From: DASRFA01 sp035651755
GTDB lineage: Bacteria; Desulfobacterota; Binatia; UBA12015
Length of the DNA: 64,000 nt
Assembly: GCA_035651755.1 (NCBI GenBank)
Contig: DASRFA010000036.1
Coordinates: 1-64,000, forward strand
Direction of reading: 5' to 3'
The notes beneath the pieces are model-generated. The model had not been told where the DNA came from and ran no database searches. It was given only the letters and a program-made list of their open reading frames with translations. Made by a program: the position numbers and the translations under genes. Below, one piece after another: positions 1 to 8,676 of the stretch (position 1 is the first letter of the stretch; every line of letters begins with the position of its first letter).

Positions 1-2
1 TC

Positions 3-740
3 GACGCGAAGCCCCTACGGCTCGATGTCGATGGCGCGATCCCGGTCACGGTGGGCGAACCCGTGCGCGTCGACGTCCGCTGGAACGACCTTCCAGACCT
101 TCACGTGAACGTCGACGGTGCCATGCCGTCGCCGTCGTCGATGCAAGCAATGAAGGTCGAGTGCTGCGACTGCTGTCGATCGCGTTCCTACCAGGGCGAT
201 TCGGCGGGGGCACGCCACAACGATGAGCAGCCGAACCGCCCGCCCCAACCTCTCGATCCGAACAATTCGAATGCAAAATTGGCGGCTATGATCGTCGCGT
301 GGCTGCTGTTCGGGGGTGCGGTCGGAGGGTGGGCGTCGTTCGTCTTGGAGCGCCACGGATTGGCCATCGCGCCGCGACCCGCAGGGACCGATACGCAGGC
401 GACGGAGATGGCTCGGCAGCCTCCATCCGTGGTCGAGCAGGCGAGGTTCATGATCGTGGGCGCCGTCGCCGCGTTGATGGTTCCGGGCCCGCTCTATCTT
501 TCGAGCTCAAATTTCTTGGAGAGAAGCGCGACGTCCCCCGCCGCTCTCGTAGTCCTCTGTAGCTTCGGACTCATCGCGGCGATGATCGGAATGCCGTTCA
601 TCGAACTGGTCCTGGGCACGGGTCGAATCCTCGTGGAGAGGCTTGCCATCCAGATGACCGGGAACGCCGACCGCCCTGGTACGCAGCCGCCGGCCGGACC
701 TAGTCAGCCGCCCGTGTCGCCCGAGTCGACGTCCCGCTGA
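3..740 (+). CDS. Three-helix membrane protein, 5' end outside the window
   Basis: The frame is open from the first bases, so the true start is off the left edge; in-frame GTG (51) and ATG (150) are fallback starts. A polar, oddly cysteine-rich stretch (CCDCC, near base 160) is followed by three hydrophobic segments (about bases 279-350, 447-505 and 537-617) and a Pro/Ser-rich tail. The compact three-helix plan with a glycine-rich first helix (FGGAVGG) recalls the YLATT three-TM module of bacterial conflict systems, but that is resemblance from memory, not a demonstrated match. Base composition is less GC-rich than in the housekeeping genes that follow. It faces radA tail to tail. Confidence 0.5.
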   Translation, partial: DAKPLRLDVDGAIPVTVGEPVRVDVRWNDLPDLHVNVDGAMPSPSSMQAMKVECCDCCRSRSYQGDSAGARHNDEQPNRPPQPLDPNNSNAKLAAMIVAWLLFGGAVGGWASFVLERHGLAIAPRPAGTDTQATEMARQPPSVVEQARFMIVGAVAALMVPGPLYLSSSNFLERSATSPAALVVLCSFGLIAAMIGMPFIELVLGTGRILVERLAIQMTGNADRPGTQPPAGPSQPPVSPESTSR

Positions 741-858
741 CGTGCCATCCGATCGCCCGCCTCATCGCCAGGGCCATCGGTGTCCGACTCGGGCCACCGC
801 GCCCCGCGACGACACGGCCTTGCGTAGCCGCCCCGGCGGCTACAACCGCGTCCACTCG

Positions 859-2274
859 CTAGTCCTCGGATGCAGCCGCCGCGCGCGCGCGGCGTCGGCC
901 GAAGAGCTCCTTCCAGAGGTCTAGGACCGAGTCGACGCCGGTCACCGAGAGATCGGGCGGCGGCTTCACCTGACGCGCGATCGCGCCCGGCACGATGGCG
1001 CGCGCGAAGCCCAGCTTCGCGGCCTCGCGGAGTCGGGTCTCGGCGTGCCGGACCGCGCGCAGCTCGCCGGCGAGGCCGACCTCGCCGAAGAGCACGAGGT
1101 CCGGCGGCAGCGCCGTGTCGCTCGCGCTCGAGCCGATCGCCGCGATGATCGCGAGGTCGGCGGCCGGCTCTTGCACGCGAATCCCGCCCGCGACGCTGAC
1201 GAAGAGGTCGTGCTCGTAGAGCTTTAGGCCGGCCCGCTTGTCGACGATCGCGGTCAGGACGGCGACGCGGTTGGCGTCGAGGCCGAGGGTGGTCCGCCGC
1301 GGCATCGCGAGCGCGGAGCGCGCGGCCAGCGCCTGCACCTCGACCAGAAGCGGCCTCGTTCCCTCGATCGCCGGCAGGACCGCGGATCCGGGCGCGCCGG
1401 TCGGGCGCTCGGCGAGGAGCAGGGCGGAGGGGTTCGCGACGTCGGCCAGACCACGCTCGCCCATCTCGAAGACACCGACCTCGTTCGTCGGCCCGAAGCG
1501 GTTCTTGACGGCGCGGAGGAGACGCAGCCCGCCGCCCTGGTCGCCTTCGAAGTAGAGCACCGTGTCGACGACGTGCTCCAGCACGCGCGGGCCCGCGATC
1601 GTGCCCTCCTTCGTCACGTGCCCGATGAGGAGGATCGGGCGACCCGACGCCTTCGCATGCGAGACGAGCGCGGCGGCGCACTCGCGCACCTGGCCGACGC
1701 TGCCGGCCGCGGCCGTGAGTTCGCGCGAGTGGAGCGTCTGGATGGAGTCGATGAGCACGACCGCCGGCTTCACCGCATCGATGTGCGCGAGCACGTCCTC
1801 GACGCAGGTCTCGGGCAGGATGAGGACCGACTCGTGGCAGCCGAGGCGATCGGCGCGCAGCTTCACCTGCTCCGGCGACTCCTCGCCGCTCACGTAGAGC
1901 GCGGTCATGCCGCCGCCGGCGAGCTCGGCGAGGACCTGGAGTCCGATCGTCGACTTGCCGATCCCGGGATCGCCGCCGAGGAGCGTCGCGGAGCCGGCGA
2001 CGATGCCGCCGCCGAGCACGCGGTCGAGCTCGGCGAGGCCGGTCGAGAGCCGGGGGTGGCTCTGCGGCCGGACCTCCGACAGCGCGGTCGGCCGGCCACC
2101 GCGCACCGCGCCGACCGCGATCGAGGTGCGCGTGCCCGGTGCGAGCGCCGTGCGCGCGACGGCGACCTCCTCCACCACGCTCTCCCACGTGCCGCAGTCG
2201 GTGCAGCGCCCGAGCCACTTCGAGAACTGGGCGCCGCACTGCTGGCAGACGAACACGGTGCGCGCGCGAGCCAC
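859..2274 (-). CDS. radA: DNA repair protein RadA
   Basis: RadA/Sms is a RecA-like ATPase that drives branch migration during recombination repair. The chain has every family landmark in order: an N-terminal C4 zinc finger (CQQCG ... CTDCG), Walker A (GGDPGIGKST), the RadA-specific KNRFG motif, and a C-terminal Lon-protease-like domain. The GTG at 2274 puts the zinc finger about ten residues from the start, as in known RadA proteins; the frame is open upstream to a TTG at 2337 that would lie inside the operator dyad. About 471 residues, normal length. It is divergent from bioF, and the shared 116-bp gap carries a BirA-like dyad that could also affect radA. Confidence 0.95.
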   Translation of the reverse strand: MARARTVFVCQQCGAQFSKWLGRCTDCGTWESVVEEVAVARTALAPGTRTSIAVGAVRGGRPTALSEVRPQSHPRLSTGLAELDRVLGGGIVAGSATLLGGDPGIGKSTIGLQVLAELAGGGMTALYVSGEESPEQVKLRADRLGCHESVLILPETCVEDVLAHIDAVKPAVVLIDSIQTLHSRELTAAAGSVGQVRECAAALVSHAKASGRPILLIGHVTKEGTIAGPRVLEHVVDTVLYFEGDQGGGLRLLRAVKNRFGPTNEVGVFEMGERGLADVANPSALLLAERPTGAPGSAVLPAIEGTRPLLVEVQALAARSALAMPRRTTLGLDANRVAVLTAIVDKRAGLKLYEHDLFVSVAGGIRVQEPAADLAIIAAIGSSASDTALPPDLVLFGEVGLAGELRAVRHAETRLREAAKLGFARAIVPGAIARQVKPPPDLSVTGVDSVLDLWKELFGRRRARAAAASED

Positions 2275-2330
2275 GGGCGTCGTGCGTATCACACGCGCGA
2301 TCGCTGTCGACGGCAGCGGCGGCAAGACCG

Positions 2331-2362
2331 CTGTCAACCACGTGCTGTCTCGCGGTTGACAG
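2331..2362. promoter_or_regulatory. BirA-type biotin operator dyad between radA and bioF
   Basis: A perfect 9-bp inverted repeat, CTGTCAACC (2331-2339) and GGTTGACAG (2354-2362), is separated by 14 bp. The known BirA operator is TTGTAAACC-N14/16-GGTTTACAA, so each half-site matches at 7 of 9 positions and the spacer is right. The right arm contains TTGACA (2356-2361), a good -35 box for bioF, so a bound repressor would block polymerase; the matching -10 is weak (TAGCGA at 2379). The same TTGACA is present on the other strand toward radA. The operator call is inference from pattern and position; the birA gene is not in this window. Confidence 0.7.
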
Positions 2363-2390
2363 CCGCGATCGCGTCTCGTAGCGACGCCGC

Positions 2391-3566
2391 ATGCACGCGA
2401 ACGTGGCGGCCGAGCTCGACGCCGAGCTCGCGGCGCTCGAGGAACGGCATCTGCGACGCGTCCGGCGCGTCGTGTCGACCGCGCAGGCCGCCGAGGTGAT
2501 CGTCGACGGGCGGCGCGCGCTCTGCCTCGCCTCGAACAACTACCTCGGGCTCGCGGACGACCCGCGCGTCGTCGCGGCCGCCGTTGACGCCCTCTCCGCT
2601 AGCGGTGCCGGGTCGGGCGCGTCGCCGCTCGTGAGCGGCCATATGAGCGCGCACGACGCGCTCGAGCGCGAGCTCGCGGATTGGCTCGGCTGCGAAGCCG
2701 CCGCCGTCTTCGGCTCCGGATATCACGCGAACATCGGCGTCCTCGCCGCCATCGCGCGCGACGGCGACGAGATCTTCAGCGACGAGCTCAACCACGCGAG
2801 CCTGATCGACGGGTGCCGCCTGTCGCGAGCATCGGTGCGCGTGTACCGGCACCGCGACGTGGAAGGGCTCGCGCGGCTGCTCGCGGCGTCGCGTGCGCGG
2901 CGGCGCGTCGTCGTGACGGACTCCGTGTTCAGCATGGACGGCGACGTCGCGCCGCTCGCCGAGATCGCGGCCCTCGCCGACCGCTTCGGCGCGTGGGTCA
3001 TGGTCGACGAGGCGCACGCGACCGGTGTCTTCGGCCCGGACGGCGCCGGCCTGGTTTCGCACCTCGGCCTCGGTGAGCGGGTCGCGATCCGCATGGGCAC
3101 GCTCGGGAAGGCGCTCGGCAGCTACGGCGCGTTCGTCGCGGGATCGCGCGCGCTCGTCGAGCTGCTCGTGAACCGCGCGCGCGCGTACGTGTACAGCACC
3201 GCCCTGCCGCCGGCCGTCGTCGCCGCCGCGCGCGCCGCAGCGGCGATCGCGCGCGGTGACGGCGCGCGGCGCGAGCGCCTGTGGTCGAATGCGCGCCGCC
3301 TGCGCGACGGGCTCGCGGCCTCCGGCATCGCGATGGCGGAGCTCGAGAGCCCGATCGTTCCGCTCGTCGTCGGAACGGCCGACGCCGCGCTCGCGGTGGG
3401 ACGCGCGGCGCTCGACCGCGGCGTCTTCTCGCCCGCGATCCGGCCGCCGACCGTTCCGGACGGGACCGCGCGTCTCCGCCTGACGCCGATCGCGACGCAC
3501 ACGCGCGAGCAGATCGATCGCGCGACCGCGGTGCTCGCGGCTGCCGTTTCGGGTGGGGATCGATGA
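2391..3566 (+). CDS. bioF: 8-amino-7-oxononanoate synthase (BioF)
   Basis: PLP-dependent condensation of pimeloyl-ACP/CoA with L-alanine, the first committed ring step of biotin synthesis. Visible signatures of the alpha-oxoamine synthase family are NNYLGLA near residue 46, DEAHATG (PLP contact) and GTLGKALGSYGAF, where the Lys near residue 240 forms the Schiff base. 391 residues, full length. The ATG at 2391 lies 28 bp after the operator dyad, so the leader must be very short. The stop overlaps the bioA start by ATGA. Glycine-C-acetyltransferase is the main alternative in this family, but the following bioA and bioD genes settle it. Confidence 0.94.
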   Translation: MHANVAAELDAELAALEERHLRRVRRVVSTAQAAEVIVDGRRALCLASNNYLGLADDPRVVAAAVDALSASGAGSGASPLVSGHMSAHDALERELADWLGCEAAAVFGSGYHANIGVLAAIARDGDEIFSDELNHASLIDGCRLSRASVRVYRHRDVEGLARLLAASRARRRVVVTDSVFSMDGDVAPLAEIAALADRFGAWVMVDEAHATGVFGPDGAGLVSHLGLGERVAIRMGTLGKALGSYGAFVAGSRALVELLVNRARAYVYSTALPPAVVAAARAAAAIARGDGARRERLWSNARRLRDGLAASGIAMAELESPIVPLVVGTADAALAVGRAALDRGVFSPAIRPPTVPDGTARLRLTPIATHTREQIDRATAVLAAAVSGGDR

Positions 3567-4909
3567 GCGCAGCCGCCGATCTCGATCGCCGGTTCCTCTG
3601 GCATCCCTTCACGCAGATGCGCGACTGGCTCGCGAGCGAGCCGCTCGTCATCGTGGCGGGCGAGGGCAACTTCCTCATCGACGAGCGCGGCGGCCGCTAC
3701 CTCGACGGCGTCTCGTCGCTCTGGTGCAACGTGCACGGGCACCGCCATCCGGCGATCGATCGCGCGATCGCCGATCAGCTCGGCCGGATCGCGCACACGA
3801 CGTCGCTCGGCTTGACGCACCCGGCGGCGGCCGAGCTCGCCGCTCGCCTCGTCGAGATCGCGCCCCCGGGATTGACGCGCGTCTTCTACTCCGACGCGGG
3901 AGCGACGGCGGTCGAGATCGCGCTCAAGCTCGCGTTCCAGTACTGGCAGCTCCGTGGCCGGCCGGAGCGCCGGCGCTTCGCTTCGCTCGTCGAGGCGTAC
4001 CACGGCGACACGATCGGCGCGGTCTCGCTCGGGTACAGCGAGACGTTCCATCGTTTCCACCGTCCGCTTCTGTTCGACGTCCTGCGCTTGACGCCGCCGC
4101 ATCTCTATCGCTGGCGCGATCGGCTCGACGAGGACGAGGCATGCCGGCGCGCGCTCGCCGAGGCCGCCGAGCTCTTCGCGCGCCACGGCGACGAGCTCGC
4201 CGCGGTCGTGGTGGAGCCGCTCGTGCAGGGCGCGGCCGGGATGTGGACGCACCCGGTCTCGTATCTGCACGGCCTCGCACGGCTCGCGCGCGAGGCGGGG
4301 ACGCTTCTCGTGTGCGACGAGGTCGCGACCGGCTTCGGCCGGACCGGCGCGATGTTCGCTTCGCGCCTGGCCGACGTGACGCCGGACCTCATGTGCGTCG
4401 GCAAGGGGATCACCGGCGGCTATCTGCCGCTCGCGGCGACGCTCGCGAGCGAGGAGGTGTTCGAGGCGTTCCTCGGGCCGTACGAGGACTTCGTCACGTT
4501 CTTCCACGGGCACACCTACACCGGGAACCCGCTCGCCTGCGCCGCCGGCATCGCGTCGCTCGACGTTTTCGCGCGCGAGGACACGCTCGCGAACGTGGCG
4601 CGGCGCTGCGAGGAGCTCGCGGCGCGTCTCGAGCGCGACGTCGCGCCGCTCGCGCACGTCGGCGACGTCCGTCGGCGCGGGCTCATGGTCGGGATCGAGC
4701 TCGTCGCTGATCGCGCGCGCCGCACGCCGCATGAAGCCGCCGCGCGAGTGGGGCATCGCGTGTGCGAAGCGGTACGCAAGCGCGGCGTGATCCTGCGGCC
4801 GCTCGGGAACGTGGTCGTCTTGATGCCGCCGCTGTCGCTGCGCGCGGACGAGCTCGACCTCCTGGTGGACGCGACGGTGGCGGCGATCCGCGAGATCACC
4901 GAGGGATGA
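3563..4909 (+). CDS. bioA: Adenosylmethionine-8-amino-7-oxononanoate aminotransferase (BioA)
   Basis: Class III aminotransferase that converts KAPA to DAPA, usually with SAM as amino donor. The N-terminal LWHPFTQM is a BioA hallmark that separates it from other class III enzymes. DEVATGFGRTG and GKGITGGYLPLA follow, with the PLP lysine near residue 280. The ATG at 3563 overlaps the bioF stop (ATGA) and gives 448 residues, the usual size; the same frame stays open far upstream inside bioF, but those residues are not conserved. Translationally coupled second gene of the biotin operon. Confidence 0.95.
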   Translation: MSAAADLDRRFLWHPFTQMRDWLASEPLVIVAGEGNFLIDERGGRYLDGVSSLWCNVHGHRHPAIDRAIADQLGRIAHTTSLGLTHPAAAELAARLVEIAPPGLTRVFYSDAGATAVEIALKLAFQYWQLRGRPERRRFASLVEAYHGDTIGAVSLGYSETFHRFHRPLLFDVLRLTPPHLYRWRDRLDEDEACRRALAEAAELFARHGDELAAVVVEPLVQGAAGMWTHPVSYLHGLARLAREAGTLLVCDEVATGFGRTGAMFASRLADVTPDLMCVGKGITGGYLPLAATLASEEVFEAFLGPYEDFVTFFHGHTYTGNPLACAAGIASLDVFAREDTLANVARRCEELAARLERDVAPLAHVGDVRRRGLMVGIELVADRARRTPHEAAARVGHRVCEAVRKRGVILRPLGNVVVLMPPLSLRADELDLLVDATVAAIREITEG

Positions 4910-5736
4910 GCGGAGGAACGCCGAGCGGCGCGCCCCCCACCTCGCCGAACGGTCGCGTGCTCCTCGTCACCGGCACCGACACGGGGGTCGGCAAGACGCA
5001 CGTCGCCTGCGGGCTCGTGCGCGCGCTGCGCTCGCTCGGCGCGTCGGTGGCGGTCCGGAAGCCGGCGGAGACGGGATGCGCTCCGGCGTTAGCGGCGTCC
5101 CGGGCGCGGACGCCCGAGCCTGCCGCAGGCGCGGGCGAGGCTCTGCTTCGCGACGGACAGGCGGACGTCCTCGGCTCGCAACGCGAGCCGATCGCGGGCA
5201 CGGATCTCTGGCCCGCCGACGGCGCGGCGCTGCGCGATGCCGCGGGCGGCGGCGAATCGCTCGGGGCCGTCTGTCCGTACCGCTTCGCCGAGCCGCTCGC
5301 GCCGGCCGTCGCGGCGCGGCGCGCGGGCGTCGAGATCGACGTGCGGGGACTCGTGCGCGACGCGCGCCGGCGCTCCGCCGAAGTCGGCTGGCTCGTCGTC
5401 GAGGGCGCCGGCGGCCTGCTCGTCCCCCTGCGAGGTGCCGAGACGTTTGCGGACCTCGCCGGCGCGGTCGGCGCGTCGCTGGTGCTCGTCGTCGGGGCGC
5501 GGCTGGGCGCGATCAACCATGCGCTGCTGACGATCGAGGTCGCGCGCGCTCGCGGCCTCGCCGTCGCGGGGCTGGTCGTCAATCACTTCGGGCCGACGCA
5601 CGACCTCGCGATCGACACGCTGGGCGAGAGCCTGCGCGAGCTCGCCGGCGTGCCGCTCGTGGCCACGGTGCCGTTCGGCGACGACGGCGCAGGCGCGCTC
5701 GGGGCGTTCGCGTCCGCCCTCGGCCGCTCCGCTTGA
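4906..5736 (+). CDS. bioD: Dethiobiotin synthetase (BioD)
   Basis: ATP-dependent carboxylation of DAPA to dethiobiotin. The P-loop GTDTGVGKT lies at about residues 23-31. EGAGGLLVPL is the second family motif. The start ATG overlaps the bioA stop. At about 276 residues it is longer than typical BioD (about 225): there is an extra Ala/Gly/Arg-rich insertion after the first beta-alpha unit (around residues 62-115). No bioB, bioC or bioH follows; the next gene is an unrelated nuclease, so biotin synthase must be encoded elsewhere. Confidence 0.92.
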   Translation: MSGGTPSGAPPTSPNGRVLLVTGTDTGVGKTHVACGLVRALRSLGASVAVRKPAETGCAPALAASRARTPEPAAGAGEALLRDGQADVLGSQREPIAGTDLWPADGAALRDAAGGGESLGAVCPYRFAEPLAPAVAARRAGVEIDVRGLVRDARRRSAEVGWLVVEGAGGLLVPLRGAETFADLAGAVGASLVLVVGARLGAINHALLTIEVARARGLAVAGLVVNHFGPTHDLAIDTLGESLRELAGVPLVATVPFGDDGAGALGAFASALGRSA

Positions 5737-6012
5737 CATGTGAGCGCGCCGGCACGCCGGTCGCGGGGCCGGGGTGAGCGCTTGCACGCCATCGGATTGA
5801 ACGCGGAAGCATTTTGCCGGCGCTGCCCTTGACGAGTTTCGAGATCGCGCTCGCCGAACCGCCCGCGCCCTCGCGAAAGCTGGCCCGTAGCGTCGCCATC
5901 GCCCCATAGCCGCGCGTTCGCTCATCGGTTGACGCGCGACGTCCGTCGCAGCGCCGATCGACCGACAGCGGCCGAATCCGGAGCCCGAAAACACGCATGG
6001 TACGAGCGTCCC

Positions 6013-7461
6013 ATGCAGACCAGGCCGACTCTTTCGATTGCCGAGATCGACCGCCTGGCGGACGAGATCGCCGAGATCTCCGCCCACGTGGACGCCGCCA
6101 CGCAGCGGCTGCTCGCGTTGATCCGCCGCTTCGACGAGTCCGGCGCGTGGGCGGATCAGGGCGCGCTGAGCTGCGCCCACTGGCTCTGCTGGCGCGTCGG
6201 CCTGGACCTCGGCGCCGCGCGCGAGCGCGTTCGTGTCGCGCGCGCGCTGGCAGCGCTGCCGCGGATCGAGGACGCGCTCGGCCGCGGGCAGGTGAGCTAC
6301 TCGAAGGTCCGTGCCCTGACCCGCGTCGCGACGCCGGAGGACGAGGCGTCGTTGCTCGAGATGGCCCGGTCGTCGACCGCGTCGCAGCTCGAGCGCATCT
6401 GCCGCGGCTACCGCAGAGCGCTGCGCGGCTTCCTGGGCGAGCGTCCGGAGGACGAGATGGAGCGGCGCTGGGTGCGCGAGCGCGCGACGGATTCCGGCCT
6501 GATCCGCTTCGAGGCGCAGCTCACGCCCGACGAGGCGGCGGTGGTGCGGCGAGCGCTGGAGCTGGCGGTGTCGCGATCGTGGAAGGCTGAACGCGTTTCC
6601 GCGGGAACGTCTTCGCGGCCTTCCGAGGCCCTCGAGATCGCCGAGCGGCGAGAGTACCCGCGGAGCCTACGCCGGGCCGACGCGCTGGTCGCGATCGCGG
6701 AGGGCTATCTCGCCACCGCCGAGGAGATCGAGGGTAACGGGCCGCCCGTCGAGATCGTCGTCCACGTCGAGGCGTCGGCGACCGGCGACGGCATCTCTGA
6801 CGAGAGCGCCCGGGAAAGCGCCACGCTCGACGACGGGACGTCGCTTCCGCCCGCGACCGTCGACCGGCTGGCGTGCGATTCGGCCGTCGTCCGAGTGGTC
6901 GAGGACGCCCGCGGGAACGTCCTGGACGTCGGGCGGAGGCGCCGGACCATTCCCGGAGTCCTCCGGCGCGCCCTTCGGCTCCGCGACCGCGGTTGCCGCT
7001 TCCCGGGCTGCACGAACCGGCTCGTCGACGGGCATCACGTCGTGCCCTGGTCGCGTGGCGGAGCGACGAAGCTCGCGAACCTGCTCAGCCTCTGCCGCCG
7101 CCACCATCGCTTCGTGCACGAGCTCGGGTTCCGCGTCGAGAGCGACGGCCGCGAACGGTTTGCGTTCTTCCGCCCGAGCGGAGTCGAGGTGAAGGCGGCG
7201 TGCGATGTTCCCGCGCTCGGTGCGAACCCGCTCGAGTCGCTGCGGGAGCGGCACCGCGCAGCGGGCGTCGCGATCGACGCGAGCACGGGCTACCCGCGGT
7301 GGGACGGAACGCGGGTCGACTACGACCACGTCGTGCTCTGCCTGATGGCCCGGCACGAGGTGCACGCGTGTGCCTCAGCCCGCGAGCTCGATGGCGCGGA
7401 TGGCAGCCCCGATTGCCACTCGAGGGGGGGAGTACCGCGTGGCGACCTCCCGGAGGCGTGA
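6013..7461 (+). CDS. DUF222 / HNH endonuclease domain protein (13E12-repeat type)
   Basis: The N-terminal part is the helical DUF222 (13E12-like) domain. The C-terminal part is an HNH nuclease: CRFPGCTNRL, then GHHVVPWSRGG, then LCRRHHRFVHE, giving the Cys pair, HH and the final N-H-H set. ATG 6013 is chosen because DUF222 similarity begins right after it; the frame extends up to a TTG at 5929 without recognisable content. Proteins of this type occur in many copies in some actinobacterial and deltaproteobacterial genomes, and their role is unknown. It stands alone, between the biotin operon and a lower-GC patch. Residues after about 440 look unconserved. Confidence 0.85.
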   Translation: MQTRPTLSIAEIDRLADEIAEISAHVDAATQRLLALIRRFDESGAWADQGALSCAHWLCWRVGLDLGAARERVRVARALAALPRIEDALGRGQVSYSKVRALTRVATPEDEASLLEMARSSTASQLERICRGYRRALRGFLGERPEDEMERRWVRERATDSGLIRFEAQLTPDEAAVVRRALELAVSRSWKAERVSAGTSSRPSEALEIAERREYPRSLRRADALVAIAEGYLATAEEIEGNGPPVEIVVHVEASATGDGISDESARESATLDDGTSLPPATVDRLACDSAVVRVVEDARGNVLDVGRRRRTIPGVLRRALRLRDRGCRFPGCTNRLVDGHHVVPWSRGGATKLANLLSLCRRHHRFVHELGFRVESDGRERFAFFRPSGVEVKAACDVPALGANPLESLRERHRAAGVAIDASTGYPRWDGTRVDYDHVVLCLMARHEVHACASARELDGADGSPDCHSRGGVPRGDLPEA

Positions 7462-7884
7462 CAACCGAACTACTTGACGGCGCCGGATCGAGGATCTATG
7501 GGCCTTTCCCTGATCTTGCATGCCAGAATTGAGAAGCACGCAGACTTGCCGCTTCCGGTGGCACCGCAGGGCACCGTCCGCCTCCTCGTGCTGCTCCTTA
7601 AACGGCGAGGTCGCCCAGGTAACGAGACGCTGGATCTGGAGAGGGCGGAGATAGTGCTTTCCGTTCGCGTCGTTGTGGCGCTCGGTGTGCGAGGGCTCTG
7701 GAATTGCACGGGCGCGGTTCGCGGCAAAATGGAACCATCCATTTCTTGTTAGACCGACGGCGATGGCATTCAGGCGCGACGCGCGGATCAGCCCGAGCGG
7801 CCCTGGCTGTCGGGGCTCCCATGTCATCCTGACGCCCAGTACAAACCGCCTCTTCCGCAAACGGCGTGAGATCTGGAGTTTCGA
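7462..7884. other. Lower-GC intergenic stretch without a supported gene
   Basis: About 420 bp whose base composition is clearly lower in GC than the flanking housekeeping DNA. Short open frames exist on both strands (for example minus 7470-7742) but show no family signature and are rich in Arg/Ser, as shadows are. It probably holds the promoter of the gene at 7885; I could not pick convincing -35/-10 boxes. Confidence 0.5.
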
Positions 7885-8676
7885 ATGGCAGATAACGGTT
7901 CACCTGACCACGGCTCGAGGCTGTCTGGTGGGATCTCGGTCGGCAAGGACCTCTTGTCTCTTCTTCGAGACGCCTCTCTGTTCATCCTTGCCGTCCTTCT
8001 CGTCGTCTTCCCTTCCGCTTTCAACGCCATACTCGTGAACGCTGGCTTCGAAGAGGGGAGCATTGTCGGATTCAAGTGGAAGTCCAAACTGTTCGAGTCA
8101 GACGCCGCACTTCAACAAGCACAGACAACCATCACCGACCTTCAAACGAAGAATGACCAATTGGCCAAAGTGCTCTCGGAAGTAACTCATAGGCTATCCG
8201 ACCCATCGCTTACCGATCGCACTGCACGCTTGGAACAGGAAAATGAGCAATTGAAGACCACGACTAGGCAAGTTGCGGCGAACGTGGCGCAAACGATCGC
8301 GGGAAATGCCCCGCTTGTTTCAAAGGCGACCCCATCCACGAACAACCCCACACGGCGGTCCGACTATCTTGTCGGTGTCCAGACGCTCGGAATGCCCGAG
8401 GACGTTAGGCAGAACCTCAATGAGACACTGAGCAACGCGGGCTACGGTCTCAATGACATATCGGCGTCATATCAACTCAACGACGTCCCACCCTGGTTCG
8501 CGCAGCGCTCAACCGTCTTGTACTACGCAGCTTCGGCATTACCTGCAGCGAAAGAACTGGCCTCAGTTCTGAAACAGGCGACGGGCGTGGACTTCTCAGT
8601 ACAACGTGGGTCGGGGCTAGGCGTCGACCCCAGCCAGCGAGATATCACTTTCTTTGTGCACTACCGCAAGAGCTAA
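7885..8676 (+). CDS. Membrane-anchored coiled-coil protein with C-terminal LytR_C-like domain
   Basis: 263 residues. One strongly hydrophobic helix lies at about residues 27-52, then a heptad-rich coiled coil (about 70-145; e.g. ARLEQENEQLK), a Ser/Thr/Asn-rich linker, and a compact alpha/beta domain (about 165-260). The end of that domain (STVLYYAASALPAAKELA ... TFFVHYRKS) has the look of the LytR_C/SPOR-like fold. No enzymatic motif is seen. Base composition is markedly lower in GC than the neighbours and Lys/Asn/Gln codons are frequent, suggesting transfer. ATG 7885 has a weak GGAG 7 bp upstream. Function unknown; a signalling or scaffold role is only a guess. Confidence 0.7.
   Translation: MADNGSPDHGSRLSGGISVGKDLLSLLRDASLFILAVLLVVFPSAFNAILVNAGFEEGSIVGFKWKSKLFESDAALQQAQTTITDLQTKNDQLAKVLSEVTHRLSDPSLTDRTARLEQENEQLKTTTRQVAANVAQTIAGNAPLVSKATPSTNNPTRRSDYLVGVQTLGMPEDVRQNLNETLSNAGYGLNDISASYQLNDVPPWFAQRSTVLYYAASALPAAKELASVLKQATGVDFSVQRGSGLGVDPSQRDITFFVHYRKS

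Noticed and set aside
600..630. GGTCGAATCC, reminiscent of a tRNA T-arm
   Set aside because: No cloverleaf can be built around it, and it lies within the coding frame of the left-edge membrane protein.
704..2539. A 611-codon open frame on the minus strand over radA and bioF
   Set aside because: It is an Arg/Ala/Gly-rich shadow of radA in another frame; radA itself has every family motif.
7470..7742. Minus-strand 90-codon frame containing GATGSGKS, a P-loop-like string
   Set aside because: The rest of the frame is Ser/Arg-rich with no ATPase context; chance match.
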